Shown here: positions 1-6,015 of the stretch, one piece after another
Numbering within the stretch: position 1 is the stretch's first letter
Layout: the number at the start of each line of letters is the position of its first letter
Source: CAYQMF01 sp964418595
Lineage (GTDB): Bacteria > Planctomycetota > UBA1135 > UBA2386
Assembly: GCA_964418595.1 (NCBI GenBank)
Contig: CAYQMF010000181.1
Coordinates: 1 to 8,921 of the forward strand
DNA length: 8,921 nt
Direction: 5' to 3'
Notes under the pieces: generated by a model
Database searches by the model: none
Seen by the model: only the letters and a program-made list of their open reading frames with translations
What the model was told of the DNA's origin: nothing
Position numbers and translations under genes: made by a program

Positions 1-16
1 AGGGTTTCACGAGTTC

Positions 17-102
17 GCGGGGGTGGCGGAATCGGCAAACGCAGCGGACTTAAAATCCGCTGGCCCGTCAGGGCCTTGAGGGTTCGAGTCCCTCCCCCCG
101 CA
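17..102 (+). tRNA. tRNA-Leu (anticodon UAA)
   Basis: The sequence folds as a class II tRNA. The 7-bp acceptor stem pairs 17-23 (GCGGGGG) with 95-101 (CCCCCGC), followed by discriminator A102. The anticodon stem pairs 44-48 with 56-60 around the loop CTTAAAA, placing anticodon TAA at 51-53. A long variable arm at 61-77 (stem GGCCC/GGGCC) is typical of tRNA-Leu. The T stem GAGGG/CCCTC (78-82, 90-94) encloses the TTCGAGT loop. The length of 86 nt fits the family. The CCA end is not encoded and must be added by the nucleotidyltransferase. It reads UUA codons, which are rare in DNA this GC-rich. Confidence 0.96.
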
Positions 103-115
103 CGTCACCCGTGGC

Positions 116-520
116 TCACCCGTCGCGGAAGCGAAGCGCCACCAGCAGGCACGGGCCGCCGGCGATGACGCGCAGGCCCCGACTCGTCGCGGCCTCGATG
201 GCAGCGGGCGACTCGGCGCCCGGCTGCATCCACACGTGCGTGACCCCGGCCGCGTAGGCGTCCGGCATGAGTTGCTCCGTGATCGGCGGCGGCGTGATCA
301 CCGACAGGCAGCGGACCTGCTCCGGCAGGTCGGCGAGGCTGCGGTAGCAGCGCAGGCCCTCGATCTCCGCCTCGCGCGGGTGCACGCAGTACACCGGCTT
401 GCCCGCCTGCTGGTACGCGCGCAGGACCTTGTTGCCGTACTTCTCGCGATCGCGCGAGGCGCCGATCACGGCGTACGGGCCGGCCCGCAGGAACTCGACG
501 ATGTCGGGGTCGATCACCAT
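116..520 (-). CDS. CoA-binding domain protein (YccU-like)
   Basis: This encodes a 134-residue single-domain protein of the CoA_binding_2 (YccU-type) family. The family has a Rossmann-like nucleotide-binding fold resembling the CoA-binding part of succinyl-CoA synthetase; its cellular role is poorly defined. Visible marks are the glycine-rich turn V-I-G-A-S at residues 18-22, the following K-Y-G-N-K segment (27-31), a V-x-H-P strand end near 46-48, the strand V-W-M-Q-P-G-A-E-S at 96-104, and G-G-P-C at 121-124. The length matches complete family members. I chose the ATG at 518-520 because the recognisable domain begins immediately after it; the frame stays open upstream but shows no family-like sequence. 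It converges on the tRNA and is divergent from the ABC importer operon, with 79 nt between the two starts. Confidence 0.88.
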   Translation of the reverse strand: MVIDPDIVEFLRAGPYAVIGASRDREKYGNKVLRAYQQAGKPVYCVHPREAEIEGLRCYRSLADLPEQVRCLSVITPPPITEQLMPDAYAAGVTHVWMQPGAESPAAIEAATSRGLRVIAGGPCLLVALRFRDG

Positions 521-560
521 GACTCGGAGCGTAGCGGACGACCCGGCACGATCCGCGCGT

Positions 561-589
561 TTGACACCTGCACGGCGCCCGCAGACCAT
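561..589 (+). promoter_or_regulatory. Possible sigma70-type promoter of the ABC importer operon
   Basis: A perfect TTGACA (561-566) is followed after 17 nt by GACCAT (584-589), which matches TATAAT at only three of six positions. It lies in the 79-nt divergent gap. Transcription would begin around 595-597, only a few bases before the ATG at 600, and no Shine-Dalgarno precedes that ATG, so a leaderless or near-leaderless message is possible. The weak -10 keeps this tentative. Confidence 0.35.
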
Positions 590-599
590 CCCTCCCTCG

Positions 600-1583
600 A
601 TGACGTTCGCGCGCCAGACCCTCATCAGCACCGCGGCGGTCGTCGCGCTGGGCGCGCTCGCTTTCGCGTGGAGCCGCTGTGTCGGTTCGGCCGCGGCGCG
701 GCCCTGGCCGACGGTCGCGCCGACGCCATTCCCGCGCGTCGTGCGCACCGCCGATGAACGAGCCTTCGAACTGGCGGCACCGCCGGCCCGCGTGTTCCTC
801 GCCAGCGCGTCGGTCGTCGACTTCGCCATCGATCTGATCGGACCCGAGCGTGTCGTGGGGCTCTGCGAACACGCCTTCACCGCGTCGGCCCTCGCGTTCG
901 CGCCGGCCCCCTACGCGCGCGTCCCGCGCCACGAACGCTTCCTCGCCGAGCCGACGCTGGCGGCCACGCCGGACCTCGTCCTGTGCAGCGACTACAACGA
1001 CCCGAGTACCCTCGCCGCCCTCGCCGTCGCCGGCGTGCCGGTGGTTGCGGTCCCCGCCGTCAACAGCCTGGAAGAAGCGCAGCGCGCGCTCGACCTCATC
1101 GGTCACCTGCTGGGCGCCGACGCGCCCTTGGCAAGCTTGCGCGCGGAGCTCGACCGGCGGTGTGCGGCCCTGCGCGCGCGAAGCGCCGGTCGCGGCCGGC
1201 GCGCGCTCTGCTTCACCCACAACCCCACCGGCACCTGGACCGGCGGCCGCAACACCCTGCACGACGAGGCGCTCGGGCTCGCGGGCCTCGTGAACGTGGC
1301 CACCGATGCGGGGATCGTCGGCCATGCGCCGATCGCGGTGGAGACCATCCTGGCCCTCGATCCCGACGTCATCGTGCTAGACGCTCCCGTGCGAGGCGCG
1401 CGCGGCAGCCGCACGCAGCTCACGGAGCATCCCGCCCTCTCGCACCTGCGCGCGCTCGTCAGCGGCGCGGTGGTCGAACTGCACCCGGCGCTGTACGCGA
1501 CCGGCTCGCACCGCGTCGTCGAGGCCGCCGAGGTGATCGCGGCGCGGGTCGAGGCGCTCGCGTCGTCCGGAGCAGGCAAGTGA
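600..1583 (+). CDS. ABC importer periplasmic substrate-binding protein (BtuF/FecB-type)
   Basis: This 327-residue protein looks like a periplasmic-binding-protein family 2 (helical-backbone metal receptor) component, which captures iron-siderophores, haem or corrinoids outside the inner membrane. Residues 1-27 form a signal peptide or anchor with a hydrophobic core (A-A-V-V-A-L-G-A-L). A Cys follows at 27, but the preceding W-S-R is not a lipobox. Family-like stretches are E-R-V-V-G-L near 82, P-D-L-V-L-C-S near 123, the G-V-P-V-V-A-V strand, a long linker helix, and L-A-L-D-P-D-V-I-V-L-D near 250. The extent fits a complete protein. The ATG at 600 is chosen because it gives the signal peptide directly; an in-frame ATG at 519 would add an unlikely N-terminus. 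Its stop overlaps the permease start by 4 nt (GTGA). The specific ligand cannot be read from the sequence. Confidence 0.85.
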   Translation: MTFARQTLISTAAVVALGALAFAWSRCVGSAAARPWPTVAPTPFPRVVRTADERAFELAAPPARVFLASASVVDFAIDLIGPERVVGLCEHAFTASALAFAPAPYARVPRHERFLAEPTLAATPDLVLCSDYNDPSTLAALAVAGVPVVAVPAVNSLEEAQRALDLIGHLLGADAPLASLRAELDRRCAALRARSAGRGRRALCFTHNPTGTWTGGRNTLHDEALGLAGLVNVATDAGIVGHAPIAVETILALDPDVIVLDAPVRGARGSRTQLTEHPALSHLRALVSGAVVELHPALYATGSHRVVEAAEVIAARVEALASSGAGK

Positions 1584-2647
1584 CCCGCCGCGCGGCGCTC
1601 GCGTGGTTCGTGGGGCTCGCTCTGGCCTGGCTCCTCCTCACCGCGGCGCAGCTCGCGCTCGGGACACGCAGCGGGTTCTCGTTCACCTTCGCCGAACTCT
1701 GGCAGGGCCTGCTCGCCGCGTGCGGGGCCGGACCGGGGCTCGAGGGCCACGCCCAGGTGGCGTTCGAGCTGCGCTTGTGGCGTGCGCTCACCGCGGGCGG
1801 CGTGGGCGCGAGCCTCGGCGTCTCCGGCGCGCTGCTCCAGGGCCTGTTCCGCAACGGCCTCGCCGAGCCGTCCCTGCTCGGCATCAGCGGCGGCGCCAAC
1901 CTCGGGGCCACGCTCGCACTCATGGCCGTGGCCGGCCATGCGGGCGCGACGCTCGGCGTGCCGCCCGGGGTGAGTGCCCCGGCCTTCGTCACCGCGTGCG
2001 CGTTCCTCGGCGCGCTGGCGATCGCGCTCCTGGTCATCGTGCTAGCGCGCGGCGACGGTGGCCTCGACGTCGTGCGCTTGCTCCTCGTCGGCGTCGCCGC
2101 CAACGTCGTGATCCTCGGCGCACTCACCGCGCTGCAGTCGCTGCTCCTGCACGACACGGAGGTGAGCCGCGCGCTGCGCGCCTGGACCTTCGGCAACCTC
2201 GACGATCGCGGCGCCACGCACGCGGCGATGGTCTGGTCGGGGACCCTGCTGACCGCGGCCGTGCTGCCGTTCGTCGCCGCCGAGCTCGACCTGTTCGCCG
2301 GTGGCGAAGAGGACGCGCGCGCGGTCGGCGTGCACACCGGCCGCACCAAGTTCCTCGTGCTCTGCGCCGCCGCGCTCGCGACGGCCTGCGCCTTCGCCGC
2401 GGCCGGGCAGATCGCGTTCCTGGGCCTCTTGGTCCCCCACCTCCTGCGCATGCTCACCGGCAGTTCGCACCGCACGCTGCTGCCGCTCTCGCTGGTCGGC
2501 GGCGCGGTGTTCCTGCTCGGTTGCGACCTGCTCCAGCTCGTCGTGCTCGGCGAGCGCCGGCTGCACACCGGCGTGCTCATGTCGCTGCTTGGTGGCCCCG
2601 CGTTCCTCTGGCTGCTGGCGCGCAGCGGCAAGGCCCGCGCATGGTGA
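1580..2647 (+). CDS. ABC importer permease, FecCD/BtuC family
   Basis: This 355-residue, strongly hydrophobic inner-membrane protein forms the translocation channel, probably as a homodimer, of a type II importer for metal chelates or cobalamin. An N-terminal membrane helix lies at about residues 6-25. The family block A-L-L-Q-G-L-F-R-N followed by L-A-E-P-S-L-L-G-I-S-G-G-A sits at roughly 83-107. The coupling region G-Q-I-A-F-L-G-L-L-V-P-H-L-L-R, then the S-H-R-T-L-L-P segment, lies at about 275-301, and the closing G-G-P-A-F-L-W-L-L is near 337-346. The length is normal. The GTG start at 1580 overlaps the binding-protein stop as GTGA, indicating translational coupling; no ATG lies close by. 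The 3' end overlaps the ATPase start by 7 nt. Confidence 0.93.
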   Translation: MTRRAALAWFVGLALAWLLLTAAQLALGTRSGFSFTFAELWQGLLAACGAGPGLEGHAQVAFELRLWRALTAGGVGASLGVSGALLQGLFRNGLAEPSLLGISGGANLGATLALMAVAGHAGATLGVPPGVSAPAFVTACAFLGALAIALLVIVLARGDGGLDVVRLLLVGVAANVVILGALTALQSLLLHDTEVSRALRAWTFGNLDDRGATHAAMVWSGTLLTAAVLPFVAAELDLFAGGEEDARAVGVHTGRTKFLVLCAAALATACAFAAAGQIAFLGLLVPHLLRMLTGSSHRTLLPLSLVGGAVFLLGCDLLQLVVLGERRLHTGVLMSLLGGPAFLWLLARSGKARAW

Positions 2648-3438
2648 CGCCGCGCCTCCATGCGTGCGGCCTCGCGCTCGGCTACGGCAACGGCGCCGAC
2701 GTCCTGCGCGGGATCGACCTCGTGCTACGCGGTGGCAAGGTCACCGCGCTCGTCGGCTGCAACGGCTCCGGCAAGTCGACCCTCCTGCGCGCCTGCGCCG
2801 GCCTGCTCGCCCCGCGCGCCGGCACCGTGCAGCTCGAGGGAGAAGACCTGTTCGCCCTGCCCCCACGCGCCCGCGCCCGACGCCTTGCGTTCGTGCCGCA
2901 GGCCCTCGAGATGATCCCGCACCTCACCGCCACGCAGTTCGTGCTCGGCGGCCGCTACGCGCATCTGGGCTTCTTCCGCACCGTCACGCCCACAGACCAC
3001 GACGCGGTTCGCGCCGCGCTGGCACACACCGACTGCGCGGCGCACGCCGACCGCCGCCTCGCCGAGCTGTCCGGCGGCGAACGCCAACGCGTGCTCGTCG
3101 CCCGCGCCCTCGCCCAGGAGGCGTCGGTCCTCTTGTGCGACGAACCCACCGCGGCCCTCGACCTACAGCACCAGCTCGAACTCCTGGACCTGCTGCGCTC
3201 GCTCGCCGACGGCGACCGTGCCATCGCGATCGCCACGCACGACCTCAACCTCGCGAGTCAGTACGCAGACGAGGTCGTCGTCCTGCACGAAGGCACGGTC
3301 CACGCGCAGGGCCCCCCGGCGGAGGTGCTGGTGCCTTCGGTCTTGGTTGCGGTGTACGGGGCGCGGGTCGCGGTGGTCGGAGAGTTCGCGCCGGGGAAAC
3401 CGATCCTCATCGCGCAGCGCGCGCTTGCGCGCGAGTGA
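2641..3438 (+). CDS. ABC importer ATP-binding protein (BtuD/FecE family)
   Basis: This 265-residue cytoplasmic ATPase powers the importer. All the catalytic landmarks are present: Walker A G-C-N-G-S-G-K-S-T at 39-47, Q-loop Gln87, signature L-S-G-G-E-R-Q-R at 143-150, Walker B V-L-L-C-D-E at 163-168 with catalytic Glu168, D-loop A-L-D at 172-174, and switch His200 in A-T-H-D. The segment after the Q-loop is typical of the siderophore/B12 subfamily. The ATG at 2641 overlaps the permease stop by 7 nt; a GTG at 2644 would give a GTGA overlap like the one upstream, so the start is uncertain by one codon. The last ~37 codons occur again, diverged, 417 bp downstream. Confidence 0.95.
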   Translation: MVTPRLHACGLALGYGNGADVLRGIDLVLRGGKVTALVGCNGSGKSTLLRACAGLLAPRAGTVQLEGEDLFALPPRARARRLAFVPQALEMIPHLTATQFVLGGRYAHLGFFRTVTPTDHDAVRAALAHTDCAAHADRRLAELSGGERQRVLVARALAQEASVLLCDEPTAALDLQHQLELLDLLRSLADGDRAIAIATHDLNLASQYADEVVVLHEGTVHAQGPPAEVLVPSVLVAVYGARVAVVGEFAPGKPILIAQRALARE

Positions 3439-3481
3439 CGCCGAGCGGGTCTCGATGTGCGCCGGATCGGGCACGGGCACC

Positions 3482-3508
3482 GCTGGTTGGAGCTTCGCTC
3501 CAACCAGC
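3482..3508 (+). terminator. Strong hairpin downstream of ABC operon, terminator-like
   Basis: A perfect 12-bp inverted repeat, GCTGGTTGGAGC (3482-3493) and GCTCCAACCAGC (3497-3508), encloses the loop TTC. It lies 44 nt after the ATPase stop, as expected of an operon-end transcription barrier or a 3'-end protecting structure. No T-tract follows on the plus strand, so it is not a classic intrinsic terminator. It could also be a dispersed palindromic (REP-like) element. Confidence 0.5.
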
Positions 3509-3688
3509 TGGGCTCGGGCACGTTCAGGTCGGTGGATCGGCGCGCCTCGTCGGTGCGTGCTGTCGGTGTCCGGCTCCGATCCGTTCCGGATCACCCGCTG
3601 CTCGCTCTCCATCGGCACGGCACCCGCCCCGAGCACACCTGTCGTGAACGACCCGCTCAGTCCGACCCCGACGCTCCAACCCCGCCGC

Positions 3689-3733
3689 TCAGTACCGGTA
3701 GTGCTCCGGCTTGAACGGGTCCATCGACCGCAC
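3689..3733 (-). pseudogene. Possible severed 3' end of a minus-strand gene
   Basis: Read on the minus strand, the frame ending at stop 3689-3691 closes with the residues P-V-R-S-M-D-P-F-K-P-E-H-Y-R-Y. This composition is far more protein-like than the Arg/Ser/Pro-rich shadow frames around it. Reading further upstream on that strand, the frame runs straight into the antisense of the duplicated ATPase tail, where it loses this character. It may be the last codons of a gene whose body was lost when the ATPase tail was placed beside it. The stretch is very short and I recognise no family, so chance is a real alternative. Confidence 0.22.
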
Positions 3734-3858
3734 CGGCGGCCGTACTGGTGCCTTCGGTGCTGCGCGCGGTGTACGGAGCGCGGGTCGCGGTGGTCGGAGA
3801 GTTCGCGCCGGGGAGGCTCATCCTCAGCGCGCAGCGCGGGGCTGGCCGCGACTGACGA
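3733..3858 (+). pseudogene. Duplicated 3' fragment of the ABC ATPase gene
   Basis: This stretch repeats the end of the importer ATPase gene (3316-3441) exactly 417 bp downstream with no insertions or deletions. From 3742 to the stop at 3853-3855 it encodes about 37 codons, V-L-V-P-S-V-L-R-A-V-Y-G-A-R and onward, against V-L-V-P-S-V-L-V-A-V-Y-G-A-R in the intact gene. By hand I count 18 base mismatches in 117 and 29 of 37 identical residues. Similarity ends just before the codons at 3733 and a few bases after the stop. The fragment has no start, Walker motifs or signature, so it is a remnant. It is either a diverged partial duplication or the leftover of a second importer ATPase. Confidence 0.82.
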
Positions 3859-3947
3859 CGGGGCTGTTACGGCTGCGGACCCATGCGCTATGAACACGCA
3901 CGCGCTGTCCCTCACGATTGTCCGGCCCCCGGCACTCCGTACCCCCC

Positions 3948-3976
3948 TTGACGCCGCACGTCTCCCCGCACAGCAT
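3948..3976 (+). promoter_or_regulatory. Possible promoter before the broken beta-helix gene
   Basis: TTGACG (3948-3953) is separated by 17 nt from CAGCAT (3971-3976), which matches TATAAT at three of six positions. This would give a leader of about 50 nt to the ATG at 4034. The -35 is good and the -10 weak, similar in quality to the candidate before the ABC operon. It is supported mainly by lying just upstream of a strong ribosome-binding site. Confidence 0.28.
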
Positions 3977-4021
3977 CCTCACCTTCGGGTAGCACTCGGC
4001 GGCCCGCACACTTTCAACGCG

Positions 4022-4027
4022 AAGGAG
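4022..4027 (+). promoter_or_regulatory. Strong Shine-Dalgarno for ATG at 4034
   Basis: AAGGAG lies six bases before the ATG at 4034-4036, close to ideal in sequence and spacing and the best ribosome-binding site I found before any start in the window. It marks 4034 as a genuine ancestral start even though the frame from it is now not joined to the beta-helix body. Confidence 0.65.
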
Positions 4028-4033
4028 AAGTCC

Positions 4034-4163
4034 ATGGTCACTCGCATGATCCGTAGAGAGCCAGGAGAGGAGAGGAGAGGAGAGGAGAGCCCGCACGATC
4101 CCGGCGCTGGTCACGGCGCTCGTCGCCGTGGCCGCCAGCCTGACGGCACGCTCAGAACCGCGG
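4034..4163 (+). pseudogene. Orphaned start and signal peptide of a secreted-protein gene
   Basis: From the ATG at 4034 the frame reads M-V-T-R-M-I-R-R and enters an AGGAG tract, then continues out of register to a stop at 4178-4180. Directly after the tract, in a different frame (codons starting at 4089), the DNA encodes A-R-T-I-P-A-L-V-T-A-L-V-A-V-A-A-S-L-T-A, a good signal-peptide core. One extra AGGAG unit, or two fewer, would join the basic start to this core into a textbook signal peptide. The beta-helix body follows in yet a third frame from about 4144, so at least one more change separates it. I read this as the 5' end of the downstream gene, damaged twice. A sequencing or assembly error in the tract is possible. 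Confidence 0.55.
4063..4089 (+). repeat. Pentanucleotide tandem repeat (AGGAG)5.4
   Basis: Five complete AGGAG units and a partial sixth lie between the ATG at 4034 and the signal-peptide-like segment. Because 5 is not a multiple of 3, a gain or loss of a unit by strand slippage changes the downstream reading frame. Each unit also resembles a Shine-Dalgarno sequence. The location within the first ~20 codons of a surface or secreted protein gene is where phase-variable contingency tracts are found. Confidence 0.9.
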
Positions 4164-4164
4164 C

Positions 4165-6015
4165 GTGCAGATCGGGGTGACCATCAGCAACTGCTTCATC
4201 GTCGACAACCACGTCGGCGTCGGCATCGACAACCCCTTCCCGACAAAGGTGCAGTGGATCAGCGACCCTCGCATCGTCAACTGCACGTTCGCGCGCAACT
4301 GGATCGTGCTCTGGAACGGAGATCGCGACCCCTCGGCGCCGGAAAACATCGGCTGGGGTCGACCTGTGCTCCTCAACAACATCTTCGACTCCTGGCGTCC
4401 GGACGTACCCGCGACAGGTACCACGCCCTTCGTCGGGATCCATCCCTACGAGATCGCGGTCGGCGCCCTCTTCATGGTCCAGGGCGGCGGCAACTGGTTG
4501 GACCTCAACCCGATCCAGTCGTACTGCGCGTGGGAAGCGGGACGCGAGAACTTCCCGGTCGCGCTCGTCGGCTGGCCGGTGCCGAGCGGCGGGGCCTTCA
4601 CGGGTCCGTATCCCGCGCCGCGCGTCGACCTCAGGTCGTACGTCGGCTTCAACCCGACGGTGCCCCGCGGCACGCTCTTCATCAACGACATCTTCAGGAA
4701 CGCCGGGATCCAGGCGGTGCCCGGGGTCGACTACTCCCCCAACGACTACCGGCTCGCACCCACGGTCACCAAGGATCCCGTTCCCTCGGTTCCGCACGAG
4801 CTCAATCCCCTCGTGAACCGGGGCATCCGCCTCGGCTACGTCAACGGCCAAGGCGAGACCATCGGCGGGATACGTATGGCCCGGACCCGCTTCAACAACC
4901 CACCGAACTCACCGCCCCCCGACGACATCCTGCTCCCTCCCGGACTCGCCGGGCGGGAGCCGCATGCAACCCTGCACGCCTGGGACTGGGATTGCGACGG
5001 CTTCGGCAACCCACGCATGGTCGACCGCAGCTACTTCCCGGTGAGCACCGGGCGGTTCGACACCGACATCGACATCGGCGCCGACGAGGTCGATGAGCTC
5101 ATCATCGCCGGCTACATCGACAGCACGCGGGTGCTCGGGACCGGCAACACGACGCTGATCGGGAATCACCAGCGACTCTTCTTCGTGAACGTCGTCGACT
5201 TGACCGCGCAGTGGCAACGGCCGGCGTTCAACGTGCTGGACGGCAAGACCTACCCGTGGTGGGCGCATGTCCAGGGGGCGCCAGATGGGGCGCTGGGCAC
5301 GAACTACACCGCGGGGGTGCCGAACTCGCGGCGGGCGCAGTTGCGCAACGACTTCAGCAAGCCCTTGTTCATGCGCAGCCTCGAGTGCGACGTCTCCCCA
5401 CACCTGCTCGCCGATCCGCCCTCGCTGTGGCCGCTCGGGTTTCAACCGCTGCAAGGCCAGGCGAATGACATCTACGCCGCAAACCCCTGGTGGTGGCACG
5501 ATGCCCCGGCTGTTGGACCGGCGTTCCGCCACGACAACGGTGCCGTCTACGACAACGTCAACGGGACCTGGAACGCGCACGGCCTGAACAACGTGATCCG
5601 AAACCCGTTCGGAATGCTGTTCACCACCGTCGTCAGCGGCACTCTCAATCCACCGGGCTCCGGAATCACGCCAACTGGATCCGGAACGCTGTACCTCCAT
5701 CCCGCCTACCCGGTCGGCTTGTTCGTGTCGATCTCTCCTTGCCAGGGTGGCGGTGCGCAGACCTACACCACCGACCTCTGGGGACTCGGTGACGCTGGGG
5801 TGAGTTGTCCCGATCTCGTCCCGACGTTGCCGGATGAGCGCGGCCTTCGAGCCAACTTCCAACTCTTCGGCGCCACGGGCTGGCGCAATCTGCAGACTCT
5901 GCTGTCAACGCGAGGCCCCTCAGTCCCCATCGAGGAGTCCATGCTGCGTGGACCGACACCGGACGCAACTCGGCACCACTCGCGCATGATCGATGAACAC
6001 ATCCGGAGACGGTGA
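4165..6015 (+). CDS. Secreted right-handed beta-helix protein, 5'-truncated
   Basis: This large extracellular-type protein of 616 residues (from GTG 4165) has no enzyme function I can assign. Three beta-helix rungs of the form I-x-N-C-x-F-x-x-N recur about 30 residues apart, at residues 7-15, 37-45 and, as L-N-N-I-F, 69-77. A F-D-T-D-I-D-I-G-A-D-E-V segment at about 298-309 is typical of secreted parallel beta-helix proteins in Planctomycetota and related phyla. The remaining ~300 residues are Trp-, Gly- and Pro-rich with no family I recognise. The frame is open from 4144 and already rung-like before 4165 (N-R-G-V-Q-I-G-V). The GTG lacks a ribosome-binding site and a signal peptide, so the N-terminus is missing and the start is nominal. 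Its stop overlaps the next gene by 4 nt. Confidence 0.7.
   Translation: MQIGVTISNCFIVDNHVGVGIDNPFPTKVQWISDPRIVNCTFARNWIVLWNGDRDPSAPENIGWGRPVLLNNIFDSWRPDVPATGTTPFVGIHPYEIAVGALFMVQGGGNWLDLNPIQSYCAWEAGRENFPVALVGWPVPSGGAFTGPYPAPRVDLRSYVGFNPTVPRGTLFINDIFRNAGIQAVPGVDYSPNDYRLAPTVTKDPVPSVPHELNPLVNRGIRLGYVNGQGETIGGIRMARTRFNNPPNSPPPDDILLPPGLAGREPHATLHAWDWDCDGFGNPRMVDRSYFPVSTGRFDTDIDIGADEVDELIIAGYIDSTRVLGTGNTTLIGNHQRLFFVNVVDLTAQWQRPAFNVLDGKTYPWWAHVQGAPDGALGTNYTAGVPNSRRAQLRNDFSKPLFMRSLECDVSPHLLADPPSLWPLGFQPLQGQANDIYAANPWWWHDAPAVGPAFRHDNGAVYDNVNGTWNAHGLNNVIRNPFGMLFTTVVSGTLNPPGSGITPTGSGTLYLHPAYPVGLFVSISPCQGGGAQTYTTDLWGLGDAGVSCPDLVPTLPDERGLRANFQLFGATGWRNLQTLLSTRGPSVPIEESMLRGPTPDATRHHSRMIDEHIRRR

Larger units (their letters stand above)
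3439..4033. other. Gene-poor stretch with hairpin, gene fragments and leader
   Basis: No intact gene is supported between the ATPase stop and the ATG at 4034. In order the stretch holds a perfect hairpin (3482-3508), a smaller inverted repeat around 3584-3598 (GATCCG/CGGATC), a plausible minus-strand C-terminus (3689-3733), the duplicated ATPase tail (3733-3858), and a promoter-like pair with a Shine-Dalgarno. The open frames through it are rich in Arg, Ser and Pro and look like translation of non-coding GC-rich DNA. The overall picture is a rearranged, decaying junction between the importer operon and the secreted-protein genes. Confidence 0.6.

Noticed and set aside
400..600. Cobalamin riboswitch or B12 box before the BtuF/FecB-type gene
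   Set aside because: The divergent gap is only 79 nt and I find no B12-box-like GCCACTG or suitable fold, so there is no support and the substrate is left open.
584..680. Lipoprotein signal on the binding protein (Cys27)
   Set aside because: The residues before the Cys (W-S-R) do not fit a lipobox, so I describe a plain signal peptide or anchor.
1103..2661. Long open frames antisense to the binding protein and permease
   Set aside because: Composition is Arg/Ala/Ser/Pro-rich without motifs, as expected from shadow frames of GC-rich coding DNA; the plus-strand products are clear family members.
3163..3915. A 250-residue minus-strand open frame spanning both ATPase tails
   Set aside because: Its internal repeat (R-R-E-L-S-D-H-R-D-P-R) is just the antisense of the duplicated ATPase tail, and it starts in non-coding DNA.
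4063..4089. CRISPR-like or satellite interpretation of the AGGAG repeat
   Set aside because: The units are contiguous 5-mers with no spacers, so it is a simple sequence repeat.
3890..4180. Small ORF starting at ATG 3890, upstream of and in frame with ATG 4034
   Set aside because: There is no ribosome-binding site at 3890, while 4034 has an excellent one. The 3890-4033 part lacks protein-like character.
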